Below, piece by piece: positions 32,107 to 40,199 of a stretch of DNA of 46,058 bases. The notes beneath the pieces are model-generated. The model was not told where the DNA came from. It saw only the letters and a program-made list of their open reading frames with translations, and did no database searches. Numbering within the stretch: the first letter of the stretch is position 1; every line of letters starts with the position of its first letter. Both the position numbers and the translations under genes were made by a program. The stretch is taken from assembly GCA_964548275.1 (NCBI GenBank), contig CAZJQI010000034.1:1-46058 (forward strand), read 5' to 3'. The stretch is from JAUVUV01 sp964548275. Its GTDB lineage: Bacteria > Gemmatimonadota > Glassbacteria > GWA2-58-10.

Positions 32107-32616
32107 TTAGACTTTCAATGTTTCAATAATTTTGCCCTCAATAATAGAAGCGAAGACTGTAAAAATGGACAGGATTATAACAAATTTTACTCCAAAATAA
32201 TAGATCATTAATGGCAGTAGAGGAATTTTAACAGCTCTGTTATAAAGAAAGACCGCGGCCAGAGCGTTTCTCATCCCATGTTCCCGAAGGTCTTGCAACA
32301 AAGGATACCATAGGTAAATCGGGCCGTGGCTAATTATCCCGGTGAAAATTGCTAAAATCCATCCCTTTAAGCCTGACTTTTCACCCACATATCTGGAGAT
32401 TTTATCAGGAGTTACAAAATAATTCATCGCCCCCATGAATATTATCACTAAAAGTAGAACCGGAACAATCCGGATCAGCAAGATTGCACAGTTTTCAATA
32501 GAATTAACTGTTGCCTGCGGCTTGAACACATACAAAAGAATATAAAGCAAGATCACGCTTAATAAAAAGAATTGGTTAAATGAAAATCCTTTTTTTTGCT
32601 TTTTCTTTTCGTTCAT
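32107..32616 (-). CDS. permease half-gene, C-terminal part (ArsP_1/DUF318-like)
   Basis: 169 residues with five to six hydrophobic segments. GIISHGPIYLWYPLLQDLREHG and FLYNRAVKIPLLPLMIYYFG match the second half of two-domain permeases of the ArsP_1 (DUF318) type. The start codon overlaps the upstream half-gene stop (ATGA, four bases), so the two are made together. In most relatives both halves are one chain of 300 or more residues. Substrate unknown; arsenic and organometal export is known for one branch only. Confidence 0.7.
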   Translation of the reverse strand: MNEKKKQKKGFSFNQFFLLSVILLYILLYVFKPQATVNSIENCAILLIRIVPVLLLVIIFMGAMNYFVTPDKISRYVGEKSGLKGWILAIFTGIISHGPIYLWYPLLQDLREHGMRNALAAVFLYNRAVKIPLLPLMIYYFGVKFVIILSIFTVFASIIEGKIIETLKV

Positions 32617-33068
32617 GGTAATATCCTGAAAGTCATCACTATAGCTATCGAGACCAGAATTGCCAGGATAAAGCTCAGAACATTTCTGGCAAAGGCGAAT
32701 TTTCTACCGAGAATAGCCGCCTCTGCAGGATACTGGATTATACCCACTGTCACCCACGCAACAATGAATGCCGTTACCGCAAAAAGGCTAACTCCATGAT
32801 CAAGAAGTTCTCCACCTATTATATAGCTATTAAGGGCATTTCCGGCAGATATGCTGCCGAATAAAGTCCCGATCAACGAGTCGCGAAACATTGCTCCAGT
32901 GAAAACTGAGGAAATCATCTCTCTTGATAAAAAAGTCTGGAAAAGGCCGATCAGCAAAATAACCCCAAGCAACATCGATGTGGATTGCCAGAATTTTTCA
33001 CATGGTTTCAGAAAAGAGTTTAAAACACTTTTTCGCTCTTTTCCTGCTTTTAATGCCGGGGACGACAC
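32613..33068 (-). CDS. permease half-gene, N-terminal part (ArsP_1/DUF318-like)
   Basis: 151 residues with four hydrophobic segments. GTLFGSISAGNALNSYIIGG and VAWVTVGIIQYPAEAAILG are the paired loops of the family. The GTG start at 33068 lacks a good ribosome site, so the true start may be further in. The downstream half overlaps by four bases. The chain was split into two genes rather than broken, since both reading frames are clean. Confidence 0.65.
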   Translation of the reverse strand: MSSPALKAGKERKSVLNSFLKPCEKFWQSTSMLLGVILLIGLFQTFLSREMISSVFTGAMFRDSLIGTLFGSISAGNALNSYIIGGELLDHGVSLFAVTAFIVAWVTVGIIQYPAEAAILGRKFAFARNVLSFILAILVSIAIVMTFRILP

Positions 33069-33497
33069 TTATGGTCTCGCGGTTATTTTTGTGCAACAAT
33101 TGGTGCAGTAACTGAGGATCAAATCAAGCAATATATTGAAGGTCAAGCATATTGCTTTACAATTATCCATCCTTGCTAACTTATTGAAATTCAAAGTAGA
33201 AGCGCATCCATTCTGCATTTGCGTTTTTTCACCCCTTATCCCATAAATCCCATTTGCCCCATTAATCTCATAGAATTTGGCACATATTGGCACACAAGAG
33301 ATTCTTGCCCCATTTAAAGTGAGTCTCTCTCATAATTTCTGAACTCATTTTCTGGGAGCAGGTCATTTCCCTATGAATTCGGCCCCTCCACTAACCTCCT
33401 TATTCTTATAAAGTTACCAACCCTGCCTTTTCAAATCCTCTAATAACAGACATTTGAGTTGAATGTTATACGGCCGCTCTCTTTAGCGAGTCTGTTT
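33069..33497. other. gap with no convincing gene
   Basis: A minus-strand frame at 33069-33293 has unremarkable composition, no ribosome site and no recognisable fold, so I do not call it. The gap contains the tandem direct repeat TTGGCACATATTGGCACACA (33283 region), short GGG-rich repeats (ATGGGG/ATGGGA) and repeat copy 3 at 33331. Confidence 0.4.
33331..33365. repeat. dispersed short repeat, copy 3
   Basis: Shares the full pattern of the family: CATAATTTCTGAACTC, the ATTTTC core and GAGCAGGTCA. It lies in the gap between the split permease genes and the aldo/keto reductase. Confidence 0.6.
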
Positions 33498-34658
33498 TCA
33501 ACTCAATAGGCTACGAGCTTCATCAAGCATCGAGCGCAGGGGGAGCCTGCGCTTGCAGACACTCTCGCAGAGTTCGATATCCCGCTCGGTGAGAGGATTT
33601 GACTTGAGATCGAGCCTGGCGTATTTCGAGCGGGCATAGTCGTTCAGGCCATAGTCTTTATAATACATCCGGTAGCGCAGGATGCGGGGAATGCTTTCTG
33701 CTGCCGGGCAGACCCCGGTACAGGCCGCGCACATGCTGCAGTAGCTGCCAACTTGAGCTGCCCAATAGTGATCCTCGAGCATCATGTCGCGATACCCCAG
33801 CTTTGTCTCGAGCACCTCGCGATAGCTGTCGACCATCTGGAAGCTCGACATTGAGGCAAGCACTGTGTGCGCATGCTGAGGACCGGTTATCGCGCTGCAG
33901 AGCGAAGCTGCGGTCTGAATGTCGAATCCCGAGGCGGCACGGGAAACATTTTTGGGCAAACCTTTCATAGCCATAATCCCTATACTTGCTTCATTGGCAG
34001 TTTTGGCCGCGGCTAAAAAATCAGAATTCCTGGCATTGGAGTAGCTTAACAGGGTAACATCGTAGTAGCCCAACTCGCGGGAACGGTTCAGGATATCAGC
34101 CATGTTCTTGTGGCAAGCGTAACCCATGAATCCGCACTTACCGGCCTTCTTAGCCTTCTCGAAGTTTTCCGGTACACTGGAATCGTTAATCGCCCCAAGA
34201 CTGTGCATCCCCGGAACGAGCACGTCCACGTAATCGGTGCCGAGTACCTTGAGGCAGTGATCCAGATTTTCCGGGCGTTCCTTGAGAGCGATAACCACTT
34301 TGTCGCGCAGGCCCTTGTTCTGCTTGAACGCGGTTCCGAAAGCCTCCATGCTGCGACCGTTCGAATATCCGGGCGCGGTGTGAATGAAGTTTATCCCCTG
34401 GTCGATAACCCTCAGGAGCACTGGCGGTTCGCTGATAAGCATCCCACCGAAAGAAATCTTGGTCACTTTGAGACCGGTGCGGCCCAATGTCGCAGCCGGC
34501 AGGCCGTTTACAGTAAGACTGCCGCTTTCAGCCGCTACGCTGCTGAATCCGGCTCCCAGGGCGGCGGCTGTGCCAAGGGCGACCCCTCCTGTTTTCTTCA
34601 GAAAATCCCGTCGGTTAATCATATCTTTGCTCTGTCTGCGATCCGTTCTGTGAGTCAC
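33498..34658 (-). CDS. Tat-exported aldo/keto reductase with C-terminal ferredoxin-like segment
   Basis: 386 residues from a GTG at 34658, which follows AGGAGG at the right distance. The twin-arginine signal (NRRDFLKKTGG) comes after a short basic leader. The reductase barrel shows LGRTGLKVTKISFGG. The usual catalytic Asp of the DTA motif is His (FIHTAPGY), while Tyr (GY), Lys (VVIALK) and His (PGMH) are kept. A C-terminal segment with CSMCAACTGVC followed by later Cys (CESVC) resembles a [4Fe-4S] ligand set. Family members reduce or oxidise carbonyls with NADPH; exported Fe-S-tailed ones in polysaccharide-degrading bacteria are of unknown substrate. No gene follows it closely. Confidence 0.85.
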   Translation of the reverse strand: MTHRTDRRQSKDMINRRDFLKKTGGVALGTAAALGAGFSSVAAESGSLTVNGLPAATLGRTGLKVTKISFGGMLISEPPVLLRVIDQGINFIHTAPGYSNGRSMEAFGTAFKQNKGLRDKVVIALKERPENLDHCLKVLGTDYVDVLVPGMHSLGAINDSSVPENFEKAKKAGKCGFMGYACHKNMADILNRSRELGYYDVTLLSYSNARNSDFLAAAKTANEASIGIMAMKGLPKNVSRAASGFDIQTAASLCSAITGPQHAHTVLASMSSFQMVDSYREVLETKLGYRDMMLEDHYWAAQVGSYCSMCAACTGVCPAAESIPRILRYRMYYKDYGLNDYARSKYARLDLKSNPLTERDIELCESVCKRRLPLRSMLDEARSLLS

Positions 34659-34863
34659 TTATGCCTCCTCGTTAAACTGTCTGGTAAGGTGCCAGGCAAA
34701 ATAACACAATAATCTAATATTTTTTATTCAAAATTGCTATATACTATCAGTTTTCTCCGGTAGTGGCCCTTTAATTTCAAGAAGTGTAAATTTCTCGGAC
34801 CACTTTTCGCTAGTTAGCTTCAACAATTCCAGCAAAGCAAATACATCTACTTTAGCACTCTTG

Positions 34864-35145
34864 TTAATACCACCTTCTGCCGCTGCTCATCCGTGGATTT
34901 ACAATATTGCTTAGCTCGGAACCAAATCTGTATCTGAATCCTATAGAAAAACGGTAATCATATTGAGTAGCAAGTTGTTTAATACTGAGTAAAACATCTT
35001 CTTCCGTTGCTTCTTTTTTAGGTAAGGATAATTGGTCTCGTATCATTGAGACATTTCCGTTGAAAGTAAGAGAAAATCCCTCAAAAAGTGTCCACTTGTT
35101 CTGACGACATACATTGTGCAGCCATGAGTTATTGCTTAAGTTAAT
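34864..35145 (-). pseudogene. C-terminal scar of an outer-membrane beta-barrel protein
   Basis: The frame reads KWTLFEGFSLTFNGN, IRDQLSLPKKEATEEDVLL and YRFSIGFRYRFGSEL followed by NIVNPRM. This alternating pattern, ending in a GFxYxFGS strand and NIVNPR, is how many bacterial outer-membrane proteins with a large beta-barrel end. It has no start or N-terminal part. It is best read as a truncated copy of a longer gene. The remaining bases of the 34659-35205 gap show no other gene. Confidence 0.6.
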
Positions 35146-35205
35146 TCATTCCTTACCCAGTAGGCAAGTCAACTAATAAAAACGACGAGCAAGGGAGTTT
35201 GAATT

Positions 35206-36027
35206 ATGCGCCAAATTATTTTTTTGATCATTCTGGCCTGCGGCGCGGCACACGCCGGAGAATTGAAACTTGTTTGGTCGGATGAATTCGATTACGCAGG
35301 ACTCCCGGACAGTTCCCGCTGGAATTACGAGGGGGGGTTCGTGCGGAACCGGGAGCTTCAGTATTACACCAAAGGACGAATACAGAACGCAGTTGTTGAA
35401 AACGGAATGCTGGTTATCGAAGCTATTAGGGAAAAATTCAAAAACCCACAATATGATTCCGCCGAAAAAACCGAGTGGCGTAAGAGTCGGGAATTCGCCG
35501 AATATACATCGGCCAGCCTGACTACGCAAAAGAGGGCGAGTTGGAAATATGGCCGCATCGAGGTCCGGGCCAAGCTGCCTGCCGGGCGGGGCATGTGGCC
35601 TGCGATCTGGATGCTGGGGGCAAATATCGACCGGGTCGGCTGGCCGGCCTGCGGAGAGATCGATATTATGGAATACGTGGGGTACAATCCGGACACAATT
35701 TACGGCACCGTGCATACGGAAAAGTTCAACCACGTGAAGAAAACCCAGAAAGGATCAAAAACAGGCCTACAGAGACCCTGCGAAGATTTCCATCTTTATG
35801 TGATTGAATGGGACAGCCGGAAGATAGATTTCTTTGTAGACGATAAGAAATATTTCACTTTTGCTAACGATGGTACCGGTGTAGAGGCCTGGCCCTTTGA
35901 CTGGGAGCATTATTTAATACTCAATATCGCTGTGGGAGGGTCATGGGGCGGAGCACACGGTGTCGATGACGGTATTTTCCCACAGAGGATGTGCGTAGAC
36001 TATGTCCGGGTTTATCAAAGGAAATAA
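35206..36027 (+). CDS. glycoside hydrolase family 16 (beta-glucanase/laminarinase-like)
   Basis: 273 residues. A short signal peptide (1-17) is followed by the GH16 fold: LVWSDEFDY, WKYGRIEVRAKLPAGRGMWPAIWM and the catalytic EIDIMEYVG with E151, D153 and E156. C-terminal LNIAVGGSWGG and VDYVRVYQ are family hallmarks. It cleaves beta-1,3 or beta-1,3-1,4 glucans, outside the cell or in the periplasm. AAGGGAG precedes the ATG. The gene downstream encodes a secreted Asp-rich protein. Confidence 0.95.
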   Translation: MRQIIFLIILACGAAHAGELKLVWSDEFDYAGLPDSSRWNYEGGFVRNRELQYYTKGRIQNAVVENGMLVIEAIREKFKNPQYDSAEKTEWRKSREFAEYTSASLTTQKRASWKYGRIEVRAKLPAGRGMWPAIWMLGANIDRVGWPACGEIDIMEYVGYNPDTIYGTVHTEKFNHVKKTQKGSKTGLQRPCEDFHLYVIEWDSRKIDFFVDDKKYFTFANDGTGVEAWPFDWEHYLILNIAVGGSWGGAHGVDDGIFPQRMCVDYVRVYQRK

Positions 36028-36231
36028 AGCCCGGCTGACCAGTTATGCCATTGAACGAACCGGTTTGATCTGAAATTTCCTTCATTCCTCCAAGCTGGCA
36101 GACTTTTGTGTCGCAATTTGGAAATGGCGACTTACGACCGGTGATCGGTATCGACTAATCCCAGGGAATCCTCCGCAATCCACCTGTATGCTTAACATTT
36201 TGCGAACCAAGAACATAATTAGAGAGGGTCT

Positions 36232-37959
36232 ATGTACAAGTTTGTATTTAAGATAACGCTCATTTTTGCCCTTACCTCCTCAGTTTGTCCTGCCCAGACC
36301 AACAATGCGATATTCGAGAAAATGGTGGGTTCCGAGGTGGTTATGGATACCACCTTCAACGCGCAATTCCTTCAGCGCAGGCCGAACCAGAGGTTCGCGG
36401 TTGACTCTGATAAAGATGGCCGGATAGATATGATTTACCTGATCGATAATCAAGAGAAGCATCAGGGAAAACGCGCGCCGTTGCTTGTCAAGATCGTTGA
36501 CGAGGATGGAGACATGTATTTGACTGGCGAGGGAGACCTGGACAGCGACCTTTATGTTGCAGACTGGTATGGCGACGGCACTATAGACCGCGTGGTAGAC
36601 TATCTTGACAAGGACAGGGACAATGATATGGACGAGCAATATCTATATCAGTGGATCTCGGAGGCATATCCGTATTTTACCCCTAGGACTTACGGCGGCA
36701 AAGCGTATTGCGCCTCTTTTACCAGGGATTACGGGGATGACAATCGTTTGTGGTATCACACCAACTATGAATACAACCAGAGGTTAACCCAATGGCTGAC
36801 CGATTTCAACGGCGATGAAATGTTTGTCTACACGTTTTACTTTGATTTCGAGGCGAACACCTTGACACCTGCCTGCGAAATAGCTTTTTCATTCTACGAT
36901 CTCGACGGCGACTCGCTTTCCGAAGAAGCGGTTAGGTTCGAGGGCGCGAAACTGGTTGCGGAAAGCCTTCGCTACAGCATGGATATTGACAATGATACAC
37001 GTGCCGGCAACAGACATGACTATGATTTCTCTATCACCAGCCTGGGGCCGATTGTTCTACCGGACAGCAGCTGTACCGGGCTTGATATGCGAGGGATAAA
37101 AACTGATCCGGTCTTTATCTGGTCAGAGATGCGCCAGTTCGCCAAAAAGCAGAAATGGGGAAAAACCCTGCTGACCTGGGACGAGAATGACAACAACATC
37201 GATCCACGACCCGGCAGCATGCCCAATGAACGATGGGAAGGCATACTCAACCACGGCAGCGAATTCATGCCGCAAGTAGGCGGGCCATCCTGCGGTCCCT
37301 ACAACAAGCGTAATGAAATAGACAGAGATCGATCCGGAGAATTCAGGTTTTATTATTCTCCTGTGGATCGAAGATTTCACCTGCTGGGCGCTGAAACGGG
37401 ATGGATCAATGTGGACTATGATTACGATGATATACCCGATATGGTTTTCCTGACCGAGGATACAGATCAGAACGGATTATTTGACACCTGGAAGTACGAT
37501 ATTGACGGTGACAATGACTTCGAGCGCATTTACAGGGTGCCTTGCGATACCGCAACTATATATCCATTTGATTACAAAACGCTGCACGAAGCTTATTTGC
37601 CCGTGTTGAAAAAAACGATAGACGATAACCGGCGGCTAATTATGACTCTGAAAACAGTACTGGAAAAAATCGGGAAAAAGGATACTGTTGATCCCGTGGA
37701 AAACTACTTCAACACTAAGTTGATCGAATACGGGGGCAAATTTCGCCTGGGAGAGAAAATCAAGAACAGTTCCGAGGGGAAGAGATACTATTATGATCTT
37801 ATCAGAGAACGCTACTGGTGCAGTTTTCGCGATGCAGCATCCGTTCCGGAGAATGCGAATTTTCTACAAATCGTGGAGGCATATGAAACGGGCCAGTTCT
37901 GCAAAACGGCCCGTCTGTTAAATGAGTTCTATCTCCCTGGAGGTGCCGAGGGGCGGTGA
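36232..37959 (+). CDS. secreted Asp-rich protein with calcium-loop-like repeats, unknown function
   Basis: 575 residues. A signal peptide (1-22, VCPAQ) is followed by many Asp-rich loops of the DxDxDG type: DSDKDGRID, DEDGDMY, DLDSDL, DKDRDNDMDE, DLDGDSL, DIDNDTRAG, DYDYDDIPD, DIDGDNDFE. Such loops bind Ca2+ in EF-hand-like or thrombospondin type-3 arrays. Aromatic residues between them suggest a repeated beta fold. I do not recognise a catalytic family. Position directly after a GH16 gene suggests a role on polysaccharides, as an enzyme or a sugar-binding partner. AGAGAGG precedes the ATG. Confidence 0.65.
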   Translation: MYKFVFKITLIFALTSSVCPAQTNNAIFEKMVGSEVVMDTTFNAQFLQRRPNQRFAVDSDKDGRIDMIYLIDNQEKHQGKRAPLLVKIVDEDGDMYLTGEGDLDSDLYVADWYGDGTIDRVVDYLDKDRDNDMDEQYLYQWISEAYPYFTPRTYGGKAYCASFTRDYGDDNRLWYHTNYEYNQRLTQWLTDFNGDEMFVYTFYFDFEANTLTPACEIAFSFYDLDGDSLSEEAVRFEGAKLVAESLRYSMDIDNDTRAGNRHDYDFSITSLGPIVLPDSSCTGLDMRGIKTDPVFIWSEMRQFAKKQKWGKTLLTWDENDNNIDPRPGSMPNERWEGILNHGSEFMPQVGGPSCGPYNKRNEIDRDRSGEFRFYYSPVDRRFHLLGAETGWINVDYDYDDIPDMVFLTEDTDQNGLFDTWKYDIDGDNDFERIYRVPCDTATIYPFDYKTLHEAYLPVLKKTIDDNRRLIMTLKTVLEKIGKKDTVDPVENYFNTKLIEYGGKFRLGEKIKNSSEGKRYYYDLIRERYWCSFRDAASVPENANFLQIVEAYETGQFCKTARLLNEFYLPGGAEGR

Positions 37960-38205
37960 TAAGCCAGGGTTGGAGAACCGGAAGATGATGATCTGCCCCC
38001 AAAAGTTGGTCCAGTATTTAAGTTAGAGATTGGATCTTTGCCGCTTTGCCGGCTGGACATAGGGAAGAAACCCAGCAGGACTTCCAGCAGGGCGATCAGG
38101 ACAATACCCATTATATAGTTTGGGTTTGTTATGGGTTATACAGTTTTATTTACCTCAAAATTTCTCTTCAAGGTTAGAAATAGGGTTGGAAAATAACTAT
38201 TACCA
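37960..38205. other. short gap before the tRNA-Val terminator
   Basis: No gene seen. A stretch near 38170-38205 resembles sequence at 3190-3225 that flanks the tRNA-like scar, at perhaps 60 percent identity by eye. Confidence 0.3.
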
Positions 38206-38240
38206 AATAAAAAAGGGCTTGCCGTTTTCAGCAAACCCTT
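38206..38240 (-). terminator. Rho-independent terminator of tRNA-Val
   Basis: AAGGGCTTGC (38213-38222) pairs with GCAAACCCTT (38231-38240) around 8 bases; on the minus strand a T run follows. Its sequence is nearly that of the terminator at 3225-3259. Confidence 0.88.
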
Positions 38241-38248
38241 GTCATTCA

Positions 38249-38325
38249 TGGTGGGCGATACTGGATTCGAACCAGTGACCTCTTGCATGTCAAGCAAGCA
38301 CTCTAACCACCTGAGCTAATCGCCC
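38249..38325 (-). tRNA. tRNA-Val (anticodon GAC)
   Basis: Minus-strand cloverleaf: acceptor GGGCGAT pairs with ATCGCCC, D arm TAGCTCAGGTGGTTAGAG, anticodon stem CTTGC/GCAAG with loop TTGACAT, T arm CTGGTTCGAATCCAG, and CCA is encoded. All stems pair. GAC reads GUC and GUU valine codons. Confidence 0.96.
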
Positions 38326-38397
38326 GTTTTTCTGAAATCTAACAGTGGAGCCGGGTTTTGTCAATTGTTTGAGTTCTGATAATCGCATAACTGTTTA

Positions 38398-40113
38398 TCA
38401 TTGCTGCGATTTCAGGTGGAGGTCTTTCCCGGGCATTACGGATTCCGCCTGCCGGTTTTTCACATCAATCAAGACCTCCTCAGCCAGCCGCTGGCCCACC
38501 TGGGCTTCCTCATCGACAACCGTCTCGGCACCGGCCATAAACAGCTCCCATTTGAAAATATGGTACCGCGAGCGGACGAATATCCTCACCTCGGGTGCCA
38601 GAGATTTGCAGAGATGGATGATATGGCGCACGGCATCCGGATCGGGCAGGGCGATCACCACAGCCTCTGCCTGACGGACCCGAATGTGCTCGAGCACATC
38701 AGCCTGGCGGGCGTCTCCGATATGAAAGCGAAGGCCCAGTCCCTCGGCATACTGTGCATTGCCCGGATTGATATCAAGCACCATAATCTGTTTCTCGCAA
38801 TGCGGCAGGAGAACCTCTGCTACCCGCTGGCCGGCCGGGCCGAATCCGATAATCAGAATCGGCCGCAGGATAGAAACAGGCTCGGTTCCGATAGTTTGGA
38901 TGATGGGAGGAGGCTTGCGTCTGCGCGTGCCGAAAAGGGGCCTGAGAGATTCGACCCGGCTGGCCAGTGCAGGCGCTACGGTGACCAGATAAGGCGTAAC
39001 CAGAAGAGTGAGTACGGTAACCGAAACGGTCAGGCGGAAAAGGTTATTGTCGATAATCCCGGCGAAATTGGCGATTTTGGCCAGCACGAAAGAGAACTCT
39101 CCTATCTGGCAGAGGCAGACGCCGGTGGCCAGGGCTATACCGCTGCTGAAACCAAGTAGGCGGACGATCCCGTAAATAATCGCTGTCTTGGCGATCATGA
39201 CCAGCAGGAACATGGAGAGGACCGGAACGGGATTCTGAAAGACCCATTGCGGGTTGACAAGCATGCCGATTGCCGCGAAGAAAAGCGTAACCAGCAGAGT
39301 CCGCAGCGGAGAGATGTCGGCGCGGATTTGCGTGGCAAAAGGCGATTCGGCAAGCAGCAAGCCGGCCAGGAAAGCACCGAAAGATGGGCTCAGGCCTACT
39401 TCGTGAGCTGCCCAGGCTGAACCCAGAGCCATTACAATTGCAAGCAAGATGGGCAGTTCGCGGTTACCCGACCAGCTTCGAAGGTTCAGCAGCTTGGGAA
39501 CCAGGTAGTTGAAAAGAAAGAAAAATACAGCGAACATGCCAAGGCCCAGTACCACTGTGCGGCCAAGCAGAAGAAACGACTGAGCCGGACTGCTTTCTCC
39601 GCTCAGCGCCAGGATCGCCAGCACCAGTGGAACCACGGCAGCGTCCTGCAACAGCAGAATGCCTAAGGAGTTGCGTCCGTAAATGCTTTCAAGCTGTGTG
39701 TTTTTGACCAGCAACTGGATCACGCAGGCAGTGCTGGACAGGGAGATCATCATACCCAGTGCAAAGGCCGGTCTCCAGTCCATTCCGAAGGCGTATGACA
39801 CGGCGAAACCGACAATTATAGTCAGCACCACCTGGGCCGTGCCGCCGAGATAGGTAATCGGCCCGAGCCTGACCAGGCGCTTAAGAGAAAATTCCAGCCC
39901 GATTGAGAAAAGCAGCAGGGTCACTCCCAGCTCGGCGATGAAAGCGACATCCTCCGGGGTTCCCACCCAGCCCAGAACATTTGGCCCTACCAGCATCCCT
40001 GCGATCAGGTAGCCCACAAGCGAGTTTTGTTTGAGTCCCTGTGCCAGAGTACCCAAGGCCAGGGCTGCACCAAGCAAAATCAGAATATCGAGAAGTCCGG
40101 ACCAAGCTTCCAT
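38398..40113 (-). CDS. Kef-type cation/proton antiporter with RCK domain
   Basis: 571 residues. The first 390 residues contain about twelve hydrophobic helices with the CPA2 pattern (GLEFSLKRLVRLGP, SSTACVIQLLV, FLAGLLLAESPF). A Rossmann RCK_N domain follows (IGFGPAGQRVAEVLL, near 420). Such proteins release K+ or exchange it for H+, gated by nucleotides or glutathione adducts. It has no clear ribosome site. It lies downstream of the helicase on the same strand with an 86-base gap. Confidence 0.93.
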   Translation of the reverse strand: MEAWSGLLDILILLGAALALGTLAQGLKQNSLVGYLIAGMLVGPNVLGWVGTPEDVAFIAELGVTLLLFSIGLEFSLKRLVRLGPITYLGGTAQVVLTIIVGFAVSYAFGMDWRPAFALGMMISLSSTACVIQLLVKNTQLESIYGRNSLGILLLQDAAVVPLVLAILALSGESSPAQSFLLLGRTVVLGLGMFAVFFFLFNYLVPKLLNLRSWSGNRELPILLAIVMALGSAWAAHEVGLSPSFGAFLAGLLLAESPFATQIRADISPLRTLLVTLFFAAIGMLVNPQWVFQNPVPVLSMFLLVMIAKTAIIYGIVRLLGFSSGIALATGVCLCQIGEFSFVLAKIANFAGIIDNNLFRLTVSVTVLTLLVTPYLVTVAPALASRVESLRPLFGTRRRKPPPIIQTIGTEPVSILRPILIIGFGPAGQRVAEVLLPHCEKQIMVLDINPGNAQYAEGLGLRFHIGDARQADVLEHIRVRQAEAVVIALPDPDAVRHIIHLCKSLAPEVRIFVRSRYHIFKWELFMAGAETVVDEEAQVGQRLAEEVLIDVKNRQAESVMPGKDLHLKSQQ

Positions 40114-40199
40114 CGGCAGATCCCGTAGGCTCGAGTTAGCGGCAATGCAGAAACATCTAATTCAATATAAAGATGGTCGAGAGTCAATCGCAAAACAAA

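Noticed and set aside
33069..33293. Minus-strand frame upstream of the split permease
   Set aside because: No ribosome site, no recognisable pattern, low-complexity surroundings.
33280..33310. TTGGCAC direct repeats that look like -24 elements
   Set aside because: No correctly spaced -12 GC follows and no plus-strand gene starts nearby.
38401..39159. Plus-strand open frame opposite the Kef-type antiporter
   Set aside because: Antisense to a conserved membrane and RCK coding region; no ribosome site or fold.
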